From the NCBI GenBank assembly GCA_030062745.1, contig CP099840.1:5578058-5642057 (forward strand): a stretch of 64,000 nt of DNA. The letters are read 5' to 3'. Both the position numbers and the translations under genes were made by a program. This document shows positions 41,377 to 52,582 of the stretch, one piece after another (the stretch's first letter is position 1; each line of letters begins with the position of its first letter). The stretch is from Capitulum mitella. Its lineage: Eukaryota > Arthropoda > Thecostraca > Pollicipedomorpha > Pollicipedidae. The notes below the pieces were generated by a model, which made no database searches, was not told the origin of the DNA, and saw only the letters and a program-made list of their open reading frames with translations.

Positions 41377-44300
41377 ATGGCAGCAGCGTCGCCGGCCCCG
41401 GAGCAGCAGGAGCCGGCCGGCCCGGTCCGGCGCCAGTATGCTTCCATGTCCGAGTACTGTTCGGACCTGCGTGTCTGGATGGCGCAGGTTCACCAGGCGC
41501 GCTGCATGGAGGCGATGTTCCCCATCTGGCTGTCCCAGCAGTTGGCCAGCGGGGCCATCCCGCAGCAGGTTCGTGTGGATGGTAATGGCGATAGCGATGG
41601 CGATGGCGATGGCGATAGCGATGGCGGAGTAGCAGGCGGGGTAACAGAATATCAGTCGTATGCGGTGATGCTGTACGTTCATGGTGTATTTGAACGACGT
41701 CCTGACCCACACACACTGTGTAGGTGTGTGTATGGAGGTCACGGAGATGTATCCACATGGTGATTGTGCGGATCAAGGTGCATAGCGCGGCGTGCACGGG
41801 GACCTACACTACACACGCCAGCCCGGCATCTGTGCATGGTCATACATGAATGTAAATGTAATTGTTCAATTGGTTTTATATGCTCTCTTGACTTTGCTTT
41901 GATTTAGTTGACTGGTCTTATCTTGCCTTATGCTTATCTTGCTGTGCGTGCTGTGTCAAGCACGTTTCTGGATTCCGGAAGTACTGTTCTGTTCATCTTT
42001 AGATGTTCATTCTTCATTCATCTTTCTGTTCATCTCTGTTCATCTTATATGTGTCCTTCCATGGTGCGTTTTCTGTCGTTTCATCTTTGTAGTGAATGCA
42101 GTTACTGTCAGCGATTTCTACGTGCGGTAAGAAGTTCATGGACGTTTTATGTGCGCGGAGCCCTTGCTGTAAACAGGTTGTGCCTCGGTGTTGTTGCTCT
42201 TATGAACAGGGAAGGAAAAGCATTAGTCGTAAACTCCAAATTCAGCCCTATTCGTTTGCCATGTCTGGTGCCATCTCATGACTTTGGTGCCTCGTTTGTC
42301 CTTGTCATGGTGCTATGGCCTGTTTAGTCATGGTGGGACTCCATCTCTGATTGTGTATGCTCTGTGACAGCCTGGTCATCGACCTGCTGAACACGCCGGA
42401 GGCCAGAGGGCGGCAACACCACCGCCACAACAGCAGAGAGGTACGGTCATCTGGGAGCGCTGGCCTGCAGCCCTCTGTTGTTGGTAGATGGAAACTGTGG
42501 TTCTGTCAGGTATCGTCTGTACCGTTACAATGCGACTGAATTTCGAGCCCACTGGTGACGAGCCGTCCTTTCAACTTGCCTTTCGAAGTTTGCGCGGATG
42601 GTCGAGCTTCTGCATTATTCTGTAGATTGCGCATGGTATGTGCTTGGGGCGACTGCATGGAAACTTCAGTATCACTATTATTGCCTGCCTTATCGCAGCC
42701 AACCGACGTTCGTTTTATGGGACATTAGGCGAGCTAGTTGGTTTTGCTGCAACCTGTGTACAGTGTATTGCAGCCCTGCATAACATGAAATCGTCGTGAA
42801 CCTGGTGCCGCGTAGTTTGTTCCCTCGTGGCAGCCAGTGCAATGCTGGCATTCCTTGCATAAATGATGCACGGACGGAATCATACCAAGGAGTTCCCCAG
42901 ACTGGCTCGTGAACCTACAGACTGTGGATGCGGAGTCTTCACAGGGTGAATGTGATGCTTTCGCCCACTCAAACTAACGGTTCCATTCCATCAGACAGAG
43001 GTGATTGTAAAGATCACTGGTTGTTTGGGATTACGTAATCACAGTATCGATGTGAGCTTCATATGATGTGACGTTGGCGCACCCATAAGCCCCTATGGCT
43101 GCTTTTATGGCTGTATCATCAGCGTACTGACGACGTAGTCGATACTAAGCTTGTACCGTCCGAGAACGACCGGGTCGTCACGTACGAAATGGTCCTTTGC
43201 TCGTTATCGATCGTGTTTAGCAGGCGGTGTCTGGAGATTTTCGTTGTCCAGGGCTGTGGCCGCGTTTCCTCCCGGCGTAGCGATCAAGACGGGACGGCCT
43301 TTGTCGTGCTGCGCAGGTTCATTCCAGCGCTTCTCGTGGAGGAATGCGTGTCCTAGAAGCGACCTGGGTTGATTCGATTAGTCATTGCTTCGGGCAGCAC
43401 CCAGTGGGAACAAAAGAACTCCGTCACGTGAGGTCTGATGTATGCTTGATCTACTTCATGTTTCGTGACGGAAGCGCCCTTGGGTCGATCGCCTGTTTTG
43501 TCGTCTTTAATCGCCGTTGGGCGTCTTTGATTTCAGGAAAGATGCAGCGATGTTGTATTGTTTTTAAGCATTCTGCAGACTTGCTACGAGGCTGTCACCA
43601 CATCTTACACCTGTCTCTTGGGTTGCGTGTTTAAGTATGGTTGTGCATTTGCACGCATGCCGTCATTTAAGGGGACTGGGTCTTCGTGAAGCATTTTTCG
43701 AATTTCAGTTTTTTTAAGTAAATGAGGCTGATGTAAGATATGAAATCAGTTTGCCTGATGTTCGATCCGAGATCCATTAAAATGCTGTTCCTAAGGTAAA
43801 AACACCCTATGCAGACTGACTGGACTCTGAACGTCGCCATAACCATGTACCGACGATGAAACCAGGGGTCTTCGTATAAAAGGAAACTTAAAAAGAATCC
43901 CGTTCACGTACTTAGAACGATGCCGTGGAAGCAAAAAAGGAAGTATAGAAAAAACGTTAGATGAAGGGTGGAGAAATATCTGTGACGTCAATTTTCGACC
44001 AGTAATTCTCCGAAACTGCTAGATTTGAGAAATCTGCGTATGAACAGACGCTGCTGGTTGGAGTGTTATAAATAATATCGTTTACAGGTGTAGAGTACCG
44101 AATACCACCCCTGTGGAAACGTCTGATAGCCGAGATAGTCGACTTCTTCATCTTGATGATCGTCAAGTTTATGCTCGCCTACATCGCCATCGACTATTTT
44201 GAGCTGATGTGAGTTCACCCCTGAGTAGGAGTGATTTATTTTAGCTAATTCAGCCCGGTCCCAATGGTGAGAAACGCAGTGTGTTCAACAACATGCCCCG

Positions 44301-47300
44301 GAGGCCGTGCTGCGTCTTCTTCGCGTAAAATGAAACTTCCCCGGCTGTTCTGCATTCAGATCTCGGAGTTGATTTACTCAGCGCAAAACATGTCTGAATG
44401 TCTCGCCTGGGACGCGCCTCAACAGTCTAGCGTGAGTAACGTCTCGGCGTCGCTCGGCAACAACAACACGCACCGCATAAATATCTGTTGCTGGTTTGAT
44501 GGCTGTGATGTGGGCGACGTGGTTCACCGCGTGATGCCGAGTATGCCTGCCGGTGGAAGATGAGATGGTTACCACCGGATTTTTCGAATATGATAAGACC
44601 AGATCGTTTTGCCTCGTCGGAGGATATTTCGGTGCTGTGCCCGCCTGAGCAAAATCCCCTTCCAGCGATCTCTCTAAATACGACGTCGACACGCTGGTGA
44701 AGGTGGCCAGCGGCAGCCAGAGCAACATGAACTACACCCTGGCCATGGAGATGACGTCCGAGCTGCTGCTGCTGGAGATGATCAACCGCGTGTCCGTCTG
44801 CTGGTTCGAGGTGAGCCGCCGTGTCGTGCTGCGGACGGGCTGGACGGACGGACGGACGGAGTTGCTGCGGACGGAGCTGCGCCAGTTCAGCAGCTCTGAC
44901 ACCAGCCGGGGCCGCCCAGCTGGACGTGTCTCCGCTGCCAGGCTGGTGCCCGAGGGCGTGCGGAGCCTGCCACACCGCGTGGCGCTGTAGTTAGTACACG
45001 CCTCAGTTGCGTAATGGCGCTCAATCTGCGGGAATGCACCAGATGTTGTTTGCCCCGCAGGGTTACGGATGACTTGTTTACTTCGGAGGGACGAGGGCCA
45101 ATACGCTGCCGGGGCGCGGCTCCATATCATAGTGTCTGCGTGCTCCGAGTAATTTCGCTGCTGGTCGTTCCCGGCTATTGAATCGGCTGTTTTCCATCAA
45201 GATCGACCCCAATATCGCAGCTCTTAACAGTCTTTAAAGGGTATTCCGAAATCCCGGGATAAATCTGGTGTGTTCTTAATTACCCTATTGAAGGTTCCCG
45301 GAAAATGAAGCTGTCCTCCTTTATGTGAGGTATTCTGGGCAAGTTGTTTTTTGTGGGTATTTGTTATGATCAATGAGGCAGGGTTGGTTCAGTGCACTCC
45401 TTTTAACGAGGCCTAGTTCCGTTGTATCATATGTACTTCCTGGCTATATCCATCTTTGTGGTTTCTTCCATTTGAGTTGGAAAAAGAAAACATTGTTTCA
45501 GTCACCACAAAAACATGAAAACCTGTTAAACACTCGTGATTCAGTCATCGCATCAAACGTTGCTGTGAGGGATTTGGAAGAATCCAGATGTTTTCTCAGG
45601 TTTTTTTGTTTTTTGTTCGATAAAAGCATTCTTGTTGGGTCCTCCTTTCATTTTCGCTGTTCTCTGAACTGGTGGCCGTCTTTTTTTCGGTGGAATTGCA
45701 TTATCGAATACTTCGGGTGCACTGACAGTAAAAGATCAAAGGGTCCAACACCTCGCAGTAAAGAGGAGAGGCGCGAAAGAGACGCTTCTTTTGTTCTTGG
45801 AAGTACCACACATTGTCTCCGTCACTGGCAGTCCGTCGTCCCATTGTGAAGGTTTACAGCAAATATAGGTGTCAGGACGTTAAAGTGTACCGAAGACGTT
45901 AGCTTCCATTAGGGTTCGTGGGTGTTCTGTCTTTCGTCGTTTTCGCAAAAGCAGTCTTTGAAATGTCATATAAAATTATGATTCAAGACTTCATATAATC
46001 ATTGGTGGCTCGTGGTTTCAAGAACACCTGGGGCACAGCTCAAGTACTGGTCCATAAACGGCAAATGACGGGCATGAAATCGGTCCAGAATGGTAGTCCA
46101 CATGCGAACAGGCCACTTTTCATAAGCCAACGACATTTTCAGGGTCAAATGAGGCCAGCGACCTAAGATGCCTAGTTTGACCTTGGAACGTCCCAGTATC
46201 ATTTTTTGGCACAGAATGTGGAAAAAATAGGCGATTTTAAGGCCATTTGGCCCCAAACGTGTCGTTTTTAAGTCCGGAAAAGTAATTTATAGTTCCTAAG
46301 CATTAAGTTTGACCTGACCTAAGAGGTCACTGGTTGACCTGACCGGGTCGTTCCGAGTAGCGTTGGATTCCTTGGGCACGCAACTGCCATTTGCTTCTTT
46401 CGAGGCGCTAGTCCAATAAGGGACCAAATGGCGAGGTGTGCCTGCCACCAATCCCCTACCCCCCCCCCCCCCCACTCGTCATCGGTGAGACTGAATTGAG
46501 ATCGAGATTGTCCGCGAGGGATATACGGTTGTCTGTCTTGTGTACGTTGCCTGATTATGAAACCGTAAGTGATGTTGGACCCCCGTCAGATTGACGCATG
46601 TACCTACATAAAAGAACCGAAATGTTACCAGACGCACCACTTTCGGTGTTTTGTCTGTTATCTGTAAAGAAGCCGCGCACCACCTCGCCGCCACGACGAA
46701 CTCTTACGACAGAACGCTCGCGTCCAGCGTCCCAGGCGGAAAGTTCTGTCCCTTTTCAAGAGCGGAGAGGTGATGGTCACTTCTGACGGCATACAGCCAT
46801 TGTTCAATCATTTCTGCACATGCTCGAAACGTATATCTTACATTTTAAACTAATACGAAACGAAAACGAGCTTTACGTAATGGTAATGGTAAATAGTAAA
46901 TAGTAAAAAGTGAATAGTAAATAGTAAGCGTAAACTAAAAGCTACAGTTTCAACTGGTTGTCGATCGTTTGGAAACATGGAGTGACTTGAACGGTTTTAT
47001 GTTCTGCTCGCCAAAAACGGTCACGGCGCATTTCTGCTGTCGGCGACGCCATTGCCCTGACTTGGCAGTTGACCTACGGACCCGCGTGGTACGCGCATCC
47101 CTACAGGATCGGTCAGTGGGTTCCTGAGGGTTCGCCTCGACTGTCGTTTAACGTGCAGAGCACATTTCAGAACTCTGCGTGACTACTGTTTTAAATCACT
47201 GGACATTTGAAGTGTGTGGCAAGGACATCGTGTGGAGCGAACAAGAAAATACTGCTTCTATACCGTTCATTGGTCCGATCTAAGTTTGACGACATGCTTT

Positions 47301-50300
47301 GTATGTGACGTTGCCTGTAATTCTAGCAAACGCACGTTGGACGCGGTACATTACGCTGCCCTCCATATTGTTATGGGGGCATTCCATTCGCCCCTCAGCT
47401 CCCAGCCTGTTGGTGGAAGTTGACGAACCGCCATTGCACTTACGACAAGTGTTGGGAATGCGCAGTGCCTGTAAACTGGCCCAGTTTCCCGCTCATCCGA
47501 CATACAAAGCGTCCTTCTCGCACCGCCTGACGGCGGGATTTACAAGCGGACGACAGTTGCGGTCCTTGCCTTTCTGTGTCTGTGTGCGCGGTCTTTTTGA
47601 AGAGAGTGGTGTCAACCCTCGGGGCGTGGCACGTCTGCGCCCACCGGACATACCTCCTTGGCAGCTGGTAACACCAATAGCTGACTTGGCCTTTACTCGT
47701 GGTCGGAAAAGACATACGCGGTCAGAAGACTTTCGGTCGAGAACCTTGGAGCACATTGCCAGGTATAACCAACACACAAAAACATACATTGACGGATGTA
47801 ATACGGATGCCGGTGTCGGCTGCGCATTTGTTTGCGGCTCTGCCATTTGACAGTTTGCTTTGCCGAACCACGCGTCTGTTTAACTGTTCCTCATCAGTAA
47901 GGCGCTGAGTTTTATTGAGGTCATTGTTTTACACGTCGTTTTTACAGACTCCCTCAGCAGCCTGTGGTCGGTGGAATGTTCAAGCCCATTGCCCCCCCCC
48001 CCCCTCGTGCAGGATATGTGGATATCAGAGCTTGTTCAGGTGGGAAAACAGCTGGCCTTCTGCTGGATACCGAGCCGTGTTGGAATAGCGGGAAATGAGC
48101 GGGCTGGCGCAGCTGCGAAGCGCGCCTCACATTTCTCGCTTATTCCGGAAGATGGCTCATCCAATCATAGACCTGTCCCCGGCATGCATTGCTTTCATGC
48201 GCAATAGGTGGCAGCGTAGCTGGGACACACATGATTCTAACAAGCTCCGAACTACAGGGCCCCAACTCGGGGAATGGACGCCGTGTGCTCGTGACTCTAG
48301 GCGAGAGGATATCACGTTGTGTCGTTTGCGTATAGGCCACTCACTGCTACTTGCTCTGTGGGGAAACGCGACCTCTTTGCCCGCATTGTGGACATTGTCC
48401 ATTGACCGTCTGTCATGTGCTAGTCTCCTGTAGAGGTGTGAGGCGTGAACGGTCTTCTCACTTTGAATCGAGGGTGACAAATTCTACCTTTGAACATTTA
48501 CTTTGCGACGAATCTCATTTTGTTGGCTCGGGTCAGGTTTTCCAGTTTCTCCGTGTGCTTGGTTTTCCAGCTATATACACAGCACGGTGAACTGACCCTC
48601 GATACTTACCTCGTCGATTGCAGCGACTTGGCGGGCTTCAACTGAGATGTTAGCAGGTCCGTGTCCGTAATGGACTAGTTTTTGGCGCCGTATGACCACG
48701 CAGTCGGAGCGCCCTAAAGCCCCAGCCATACACAACAATGTCATTTTACACACATGACGTATGATGTCAGCTCCACATTTTCCGATATTTTCGGTGAAGC
48801 GCTGCCTCAGTTGCCTCTCGTGAACAGCTACCACCGCAAAAAAAGCTCATTCAAGTTTCAGTCTTTTTCTTTCACTCAGTTTAAAAAAACATTTTATTTA
48901 GAGCAGTCCCAAGATATTAATACCCTAAGAAAACACTCAGTGACCCTACGTCATCACTTAATTTTGACTCACTTTTCCATACGCAGTGATTCGCCACAAT
49001 CATCCCTGCTTCTCACTGCTTAGTGGAGACTCTTTCAGTACAAACGGTCGGTCTGCGTGCCTGTGACAGTAAGTTTGCCATAAACAAGCCGAATAATCGA
49101 GTTGTAATTGTGACGGTGGATATTCCTGTTCGCGGAATGGCTGCTTATTGGGCGGTCTCAACAAGGCCTCGTTTCCCATTGTTTTGACTGGTCTGGGGCA
49201 GACATCGCCATCGCGGAGCCGATGAAAGGGAGTCCTGCCATTTTGCGCGTGATGAGAAATTTTCATCGTCTGCGTGCGACTGTTATATTGAACACCGAGC
49301 CCTCTTACAGTCGATGTGTTGCTGTACCGCCAGACTTTCTGTGGCAATTCCATCTCAGCGTCAGGTCGGGTTCTGTTATCCATTATCGCCACTGCAACCG
49401 CCGGGTTTGCCATCCCCGGAGATAACACCCCTGGGTCGTGATCCATTGCGTCTTTGCGCACTGTAGGATCGCACTGATGTACGGGGATCATTGTGCTGGG
49501 CGCAGGATCCCCTGCGCTGGCGAACGCTGGGTTCCCTCCCTCCCTCTGACCCGAGCTGTGACGTCACGGCTCTTTGGTTTTACCGCTCCCCCACTTCGAC
49601 GTCACCGTCCTTTATCCGATGAAAAATGGGTTGTTTTGATACTGGGCCCATTCCTCCGGCTGTGGGTCTGGAATGACGAGGGCTCCCAGAATCAAACGCA
49701 TCTGCGTCTGATTTTAAGAGCGCAAGAGGATCCTTTCGATGGGGAAGGGGCGAACCGGAGTGGCGGACGAGAGTCTCGAACGGCGACCTCTCCGCCCTTC
49801 CGCCCACCTCTGTCGTGCGTTCCAAAGGTCGGTCCAACTGAAGCGCCACTCGACTGAAACGGACGGTGGGCAGTGAAATGTGCCGCGATGGCTTCGGCTG
49901 TGGCGCTTGGCCGTTGTTGTCTAGATTCCGGAAACGGGAACGTTGCTGGGCATTTTCTGGACGCGGGAACGTCGCTGATATTCAGCTTGGGTTCGGTTTG
50001 GAGCCCGACTGCTGGTTTTGTTCTTCGTGGATAGGACGCTTTCGAACAGGTCACACCTTCAGGTTCTTTAGAGTAGAAATCTCGGGCATGTGAGATGACT
50101 ACATGACTGCTGAGTTGCCGCTGAAGTCGAGGGATTGCTGAGCCGTACGTTGAGGCCAACCCACGGCAGCTGATGTACGTGGGTTATTCTGTTCATGTGC
50201 GGGCCCCGTAAACAGAAGGCCCGCAATGTTTGACGCGAAATGAGAACAGCGGGCCGGCCATGCGCTGGTGTCCCGTTTAGTTCCGCGGCGCCATAAATAC

Positions 50301-52582
50301 CCCCCCCCCCCAGCGAGGATTGATTTGCGCCTGGGGGATACTGCCACATAGTATATCGACATAGTATGTGGGGATATATTGGACGTTCTTTGAAGACATT
50401 GCATTACCAAGCATCCGGATGTCGGCACCAAAGTCGGTCGAGCTCATTTTTTTCCAACGTAGCCCATGTGAAAATGGGTAAGTTAAAAGGCGCACCGTAG
50501 AAATGCAGTGCAGACGTGCAGTGCAGACGTGCGGACGTGAAGAAAAAAAATGATCGACGATGCCAAGCATTTCGTGCACTTACGCTCACCTCGTTGTCCT
50601 GTTGATGCGGCGTTTTACTGTGTGGGACATCTTCCGTAGTGAAAAGGCCCTTTGCCGCTGGACGGCATCGAAAACGGCGGCATTATCACCGCCGATGTAT
50701 CTCTTCGAACCGGAGCGTCACGAAATTAATCTGCCAGCAGCAGCGGCCGGAGCCAATCGGAAAAGTCCGTTCGATCGCGTCAAAACCGAACGGTGGAGGC
50801 GGACTCGGTGCAAAGAAGCCACTGTGGGAGCCTATTGAAGGCTGAGACAACGCACCGCACGTCTCTTTCGCGGCGATTAGTTTTTTCTCCCTTTTTTGTC
50901 AACGGCCTCCATTACCGGCGACGGTTATCAGTCGGTCGCCCAGGGGACGCCGGCGCGGGTGGCGGGCGGACTGCGCCGTCTGCCGGCGCCGCCGCGGGAC
51001 CGGCGACCGCGCTCTCGGCTGGGCCAAACGGCTTGCCGACTTCGCAGCGCCCGTCGCCCCGGCGTGGTCGGAACGCGACGCCGGCGCGGGGCGGGAGGGC
51101 TTTGTTGCGACGACGCGGGATCCGTTTGCCCGGTTCGCCGTGGCTCGGCATGCAGCCGGTAAACAAACTAATCAGTGGGCTCCGCGCGAGAGGGGCGCCG
51201 GCTCCGGTTCGCGGCGCCGAGAGCGGATTAGGCGCGCGGCTCGATCGCCTGGGCCGGCCGCTGACAGATCTTATAACGAACTGCCACCACCTGGGCGTGA
51301 CCGGAATGGCGGGCGCCGCGCGGTAATTGCTGGAAATGCTGTCGGAATCGATGGCCTCCGCGCGGCCGGCCGTCAGTCGGCGGTCGTGGTCACGGACACC
51401 CCTTCAGGGACAAGGGCCGCGCGCCGGCGGCGTGTTTCCAGCCGCGGCGGCCGCTCTGCGGGGTCGGCCCGCGCTCGAGACGGCCCTCGAGCGGGGCGTG
51501 TTGTGCGCGGCTCGGCCGCGGCCGCTTGGCTACTCGGCTCCGAGTGGCTGCTGAATGGGCGGCGCGGTGCCGCCGGCCGCCGGTGGCTTTCCGGGCAATT
51601 TCGCACGCGGCTCCCGTCCCTCAGACCGAAATTAATGGTCCTCGGCACGGCCGGACCGGCCGTCTCAATTCATTTCCCGCGTGGCCGCCGGATGACTTTG
51701 CGCTGATGAACGGACGTTTTACGTGCCGGCCGTTGAATATGCCCGCCGCGGCCGGACATCGCGCCGCCGGACGCCCGATCGGCGCGCTGTGCGGCCGGCG
51801 ATACCGCCGCGTTACGCCGCGGACGGCCGCGCGCGTCATCCGCGGCGTCCGCTCGGCCCGAACTGCCGCCGAGGAGCGCGGCGCTCCGATCGAAGCCGCT
51901 CAGTGCGATGACGACCGCGGTTTATGGTCGCTCGTGTGACGGGACCGTTTGGCGCGTCCGGGGCTGTGGGCAAAGTTTTGGGCAGTTCACAGTTGACCTT
52001 TGGTTAGTGCCTATAATGCATGCAGGCAGTGGATTTTACGAGCATTGTGTCCGCTGCAATGTACAGGCTTGTGTTTTTTAGTTTCTGCCTTCCTTGTCTC
52101 AACGGAACACTGGCATTGACTTCGTTTCGCTTCCTCATGCCTCGGCGAGCTGAAGTCTTTGTTTAAGACTTGGCTCTGGGCTGGATGGCGGGTCACGTTT
52201 CCCTTTGTTCCCGCACTGATTGCGTCGCTCTGTCCAAACAAGTGCCGTCCGTGTCGCCCTGTTGCCTGCCACGTGCTCCCTGCCGCAGGCGCTGTGTCTG
52301 CGCGGCGGCTGGGGCGCGCCCGGCGGCGCCACGCCCGGCAAGTACCTGGTGGGCGTGCGCGTGGTGCGCTGCGAGTGGGTAGCGCCGTCGCTGGACGAGC
52401 ACGTGGTGCTGGCGCCCGGCGGCGACCTCGGCTTCGGCCGCGCCCTGCTGCGCAGCGTCATCAAGAACGTCAGCGTCACCTTCTTCTTCCCCATGTTCGT
52501 GACCGTGTTCTACCTGGACCACAACCGGGCGCCGTACGACCTGCTTGCCGGCACGATTGTGGTGGAGCCCGTGCGCCGATAG
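41377..52582 (+). CDS. FAM8A1: FAM8A1-like RDD-domain membrane protein, 5 exons
   Basis: FAM8A1 is an ER membrane protein that joins and promotes assembly of the HRD1 ubiquitin-ligase complex in ER-associated degradation. Exons 41377-41568, 42371-42440, 44088-44208, 44666-44810 and 52289-52582 join in frame to 273 aa (human 413). An N-terminal Ser/Ala start leads to YCSDLRVWMAQVHQ, the conserved amphipathic segment; a Pro/Gln-rich linker follows in exon 2. The RDD domain begins EYRIPPLWKRLIAEIVDFFI (about residues 90-109, first membrane helix). It continues with LLLEMINRVSVCWFE (second helix) and GGATPGK (188-194), and ends VTFFFPMFVTVFYLDHN (third helix) and APYDLLAGTIVV. The protein is shorter mainly because the N-terminal disordered part is reduced. 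The exon 1 donor is weak (CAG|GTTCGT); GGG|GTAACA at 41641 is also in phase and would add an Asp/Gly run. Confidence 0.9.
41569..44087 (+). other. FAM8A1 introns 1 and 2
   Basis: Introns 41569-42370 and 42441-44087. Apart from the hexanucleotide repeat, nothing is recognised on either strand. Confidence 0.5.
41577..41627. repeat. (GATGGC)n / (GATAGC)n hexanucleotide repeat
   Basis: About eight hexamers directly after the FAM8A1 exon 1 donor. In the exon 1 frame they would encode an Asp/Gly(Ser) run if the downstream donor were used. Confidence 0.9.
44209..44665 (+). other. FAM8A1 intron 3
   Basis: A 457-bp intron with nothing recognised. Confidence 0.5.
46001..46452. mobile_element. Possible small inverted-repeat element
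   Basis: ATTGGTGGC on the left faces GCCACCAAT on the right, 452 bp apart, enclosing non-coding sequence with repeated GACCT motifs. A C-run of about 15 bp follows just outside. No second copy or target duplication is visible. Confidence 0.3.
46878..46928. repeat. GTAAATA low-complexity run
   Basis: About seven units close to GTAAATA/GTAAAAA in FAM8A1 intron 4. Confidence 0.75.
46950..48590 (+). mobile_element. I/R1-type LINE fragment with RNase H domain
   Basis: Pieces of one ORF2 occur in order but in changing frames. First comes RLETWSDLNGFMFCSPKTV (end of the reverse transcriptase), then KILLLYRSLVRSKFDD, LDAVHYAALHIVMGAF and VDEPPLHLRQVLGM. Next is the RNase H domain, TYIDGCNTDAGVGCAFVCG, and QLAFCWIPSRVGIAGNERAG. 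It ends with the tail LCRLRIGHSLLL and LCPHCGHCPLTVCHVLVSC, a CCHC-like end. Several frame changes and stops separate these, so it is dead. An RNase H after the reverse transcriptase places it near the I, R1 or LOA clades, unlike the CR1-like copy at 37330. It sits in the same orientation as FAM8A1. Confidence 0.85.
50930..51940. other. Very GC-rich, CpG-dense block in FAM8A1 intron 4
   Basis: About 1 kb dominated by CGGCC/GCCGG words, with long open frames on both strands at once. The frames follow from the base composition (few stops) and match no family I know. It could be an unmethylated regulatory island. Confidence 0.5.

Larger units (their letters stand above)
44811..52288 (+). other. 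FAM8A1 intron 4 (7.5 kb)
   Basis: Holds a possible inverted-repeat element (46001-46452), a GTAAATA low-complexity run (46878-46928), an RNase H-bearing LINE fragment (46950-48590) and a GC-rich block (50930-51940). 44811-46000 and 48600-50900 show nothing recognised. Confidence 0.6.

Noticed and set aside
47600-47850. A possible host RNase H gene
   Set aside because: The flanking reverse-transcriptase and cysteine-rich tail pieces, with frame changes between them, show that it belongs to a dead LINE.
50793-51939. Several 130-190-codon frames in FAM8A1 intron 4
   Set aside because: Compositional artefacts of the CpG-rich block, present on both strands.
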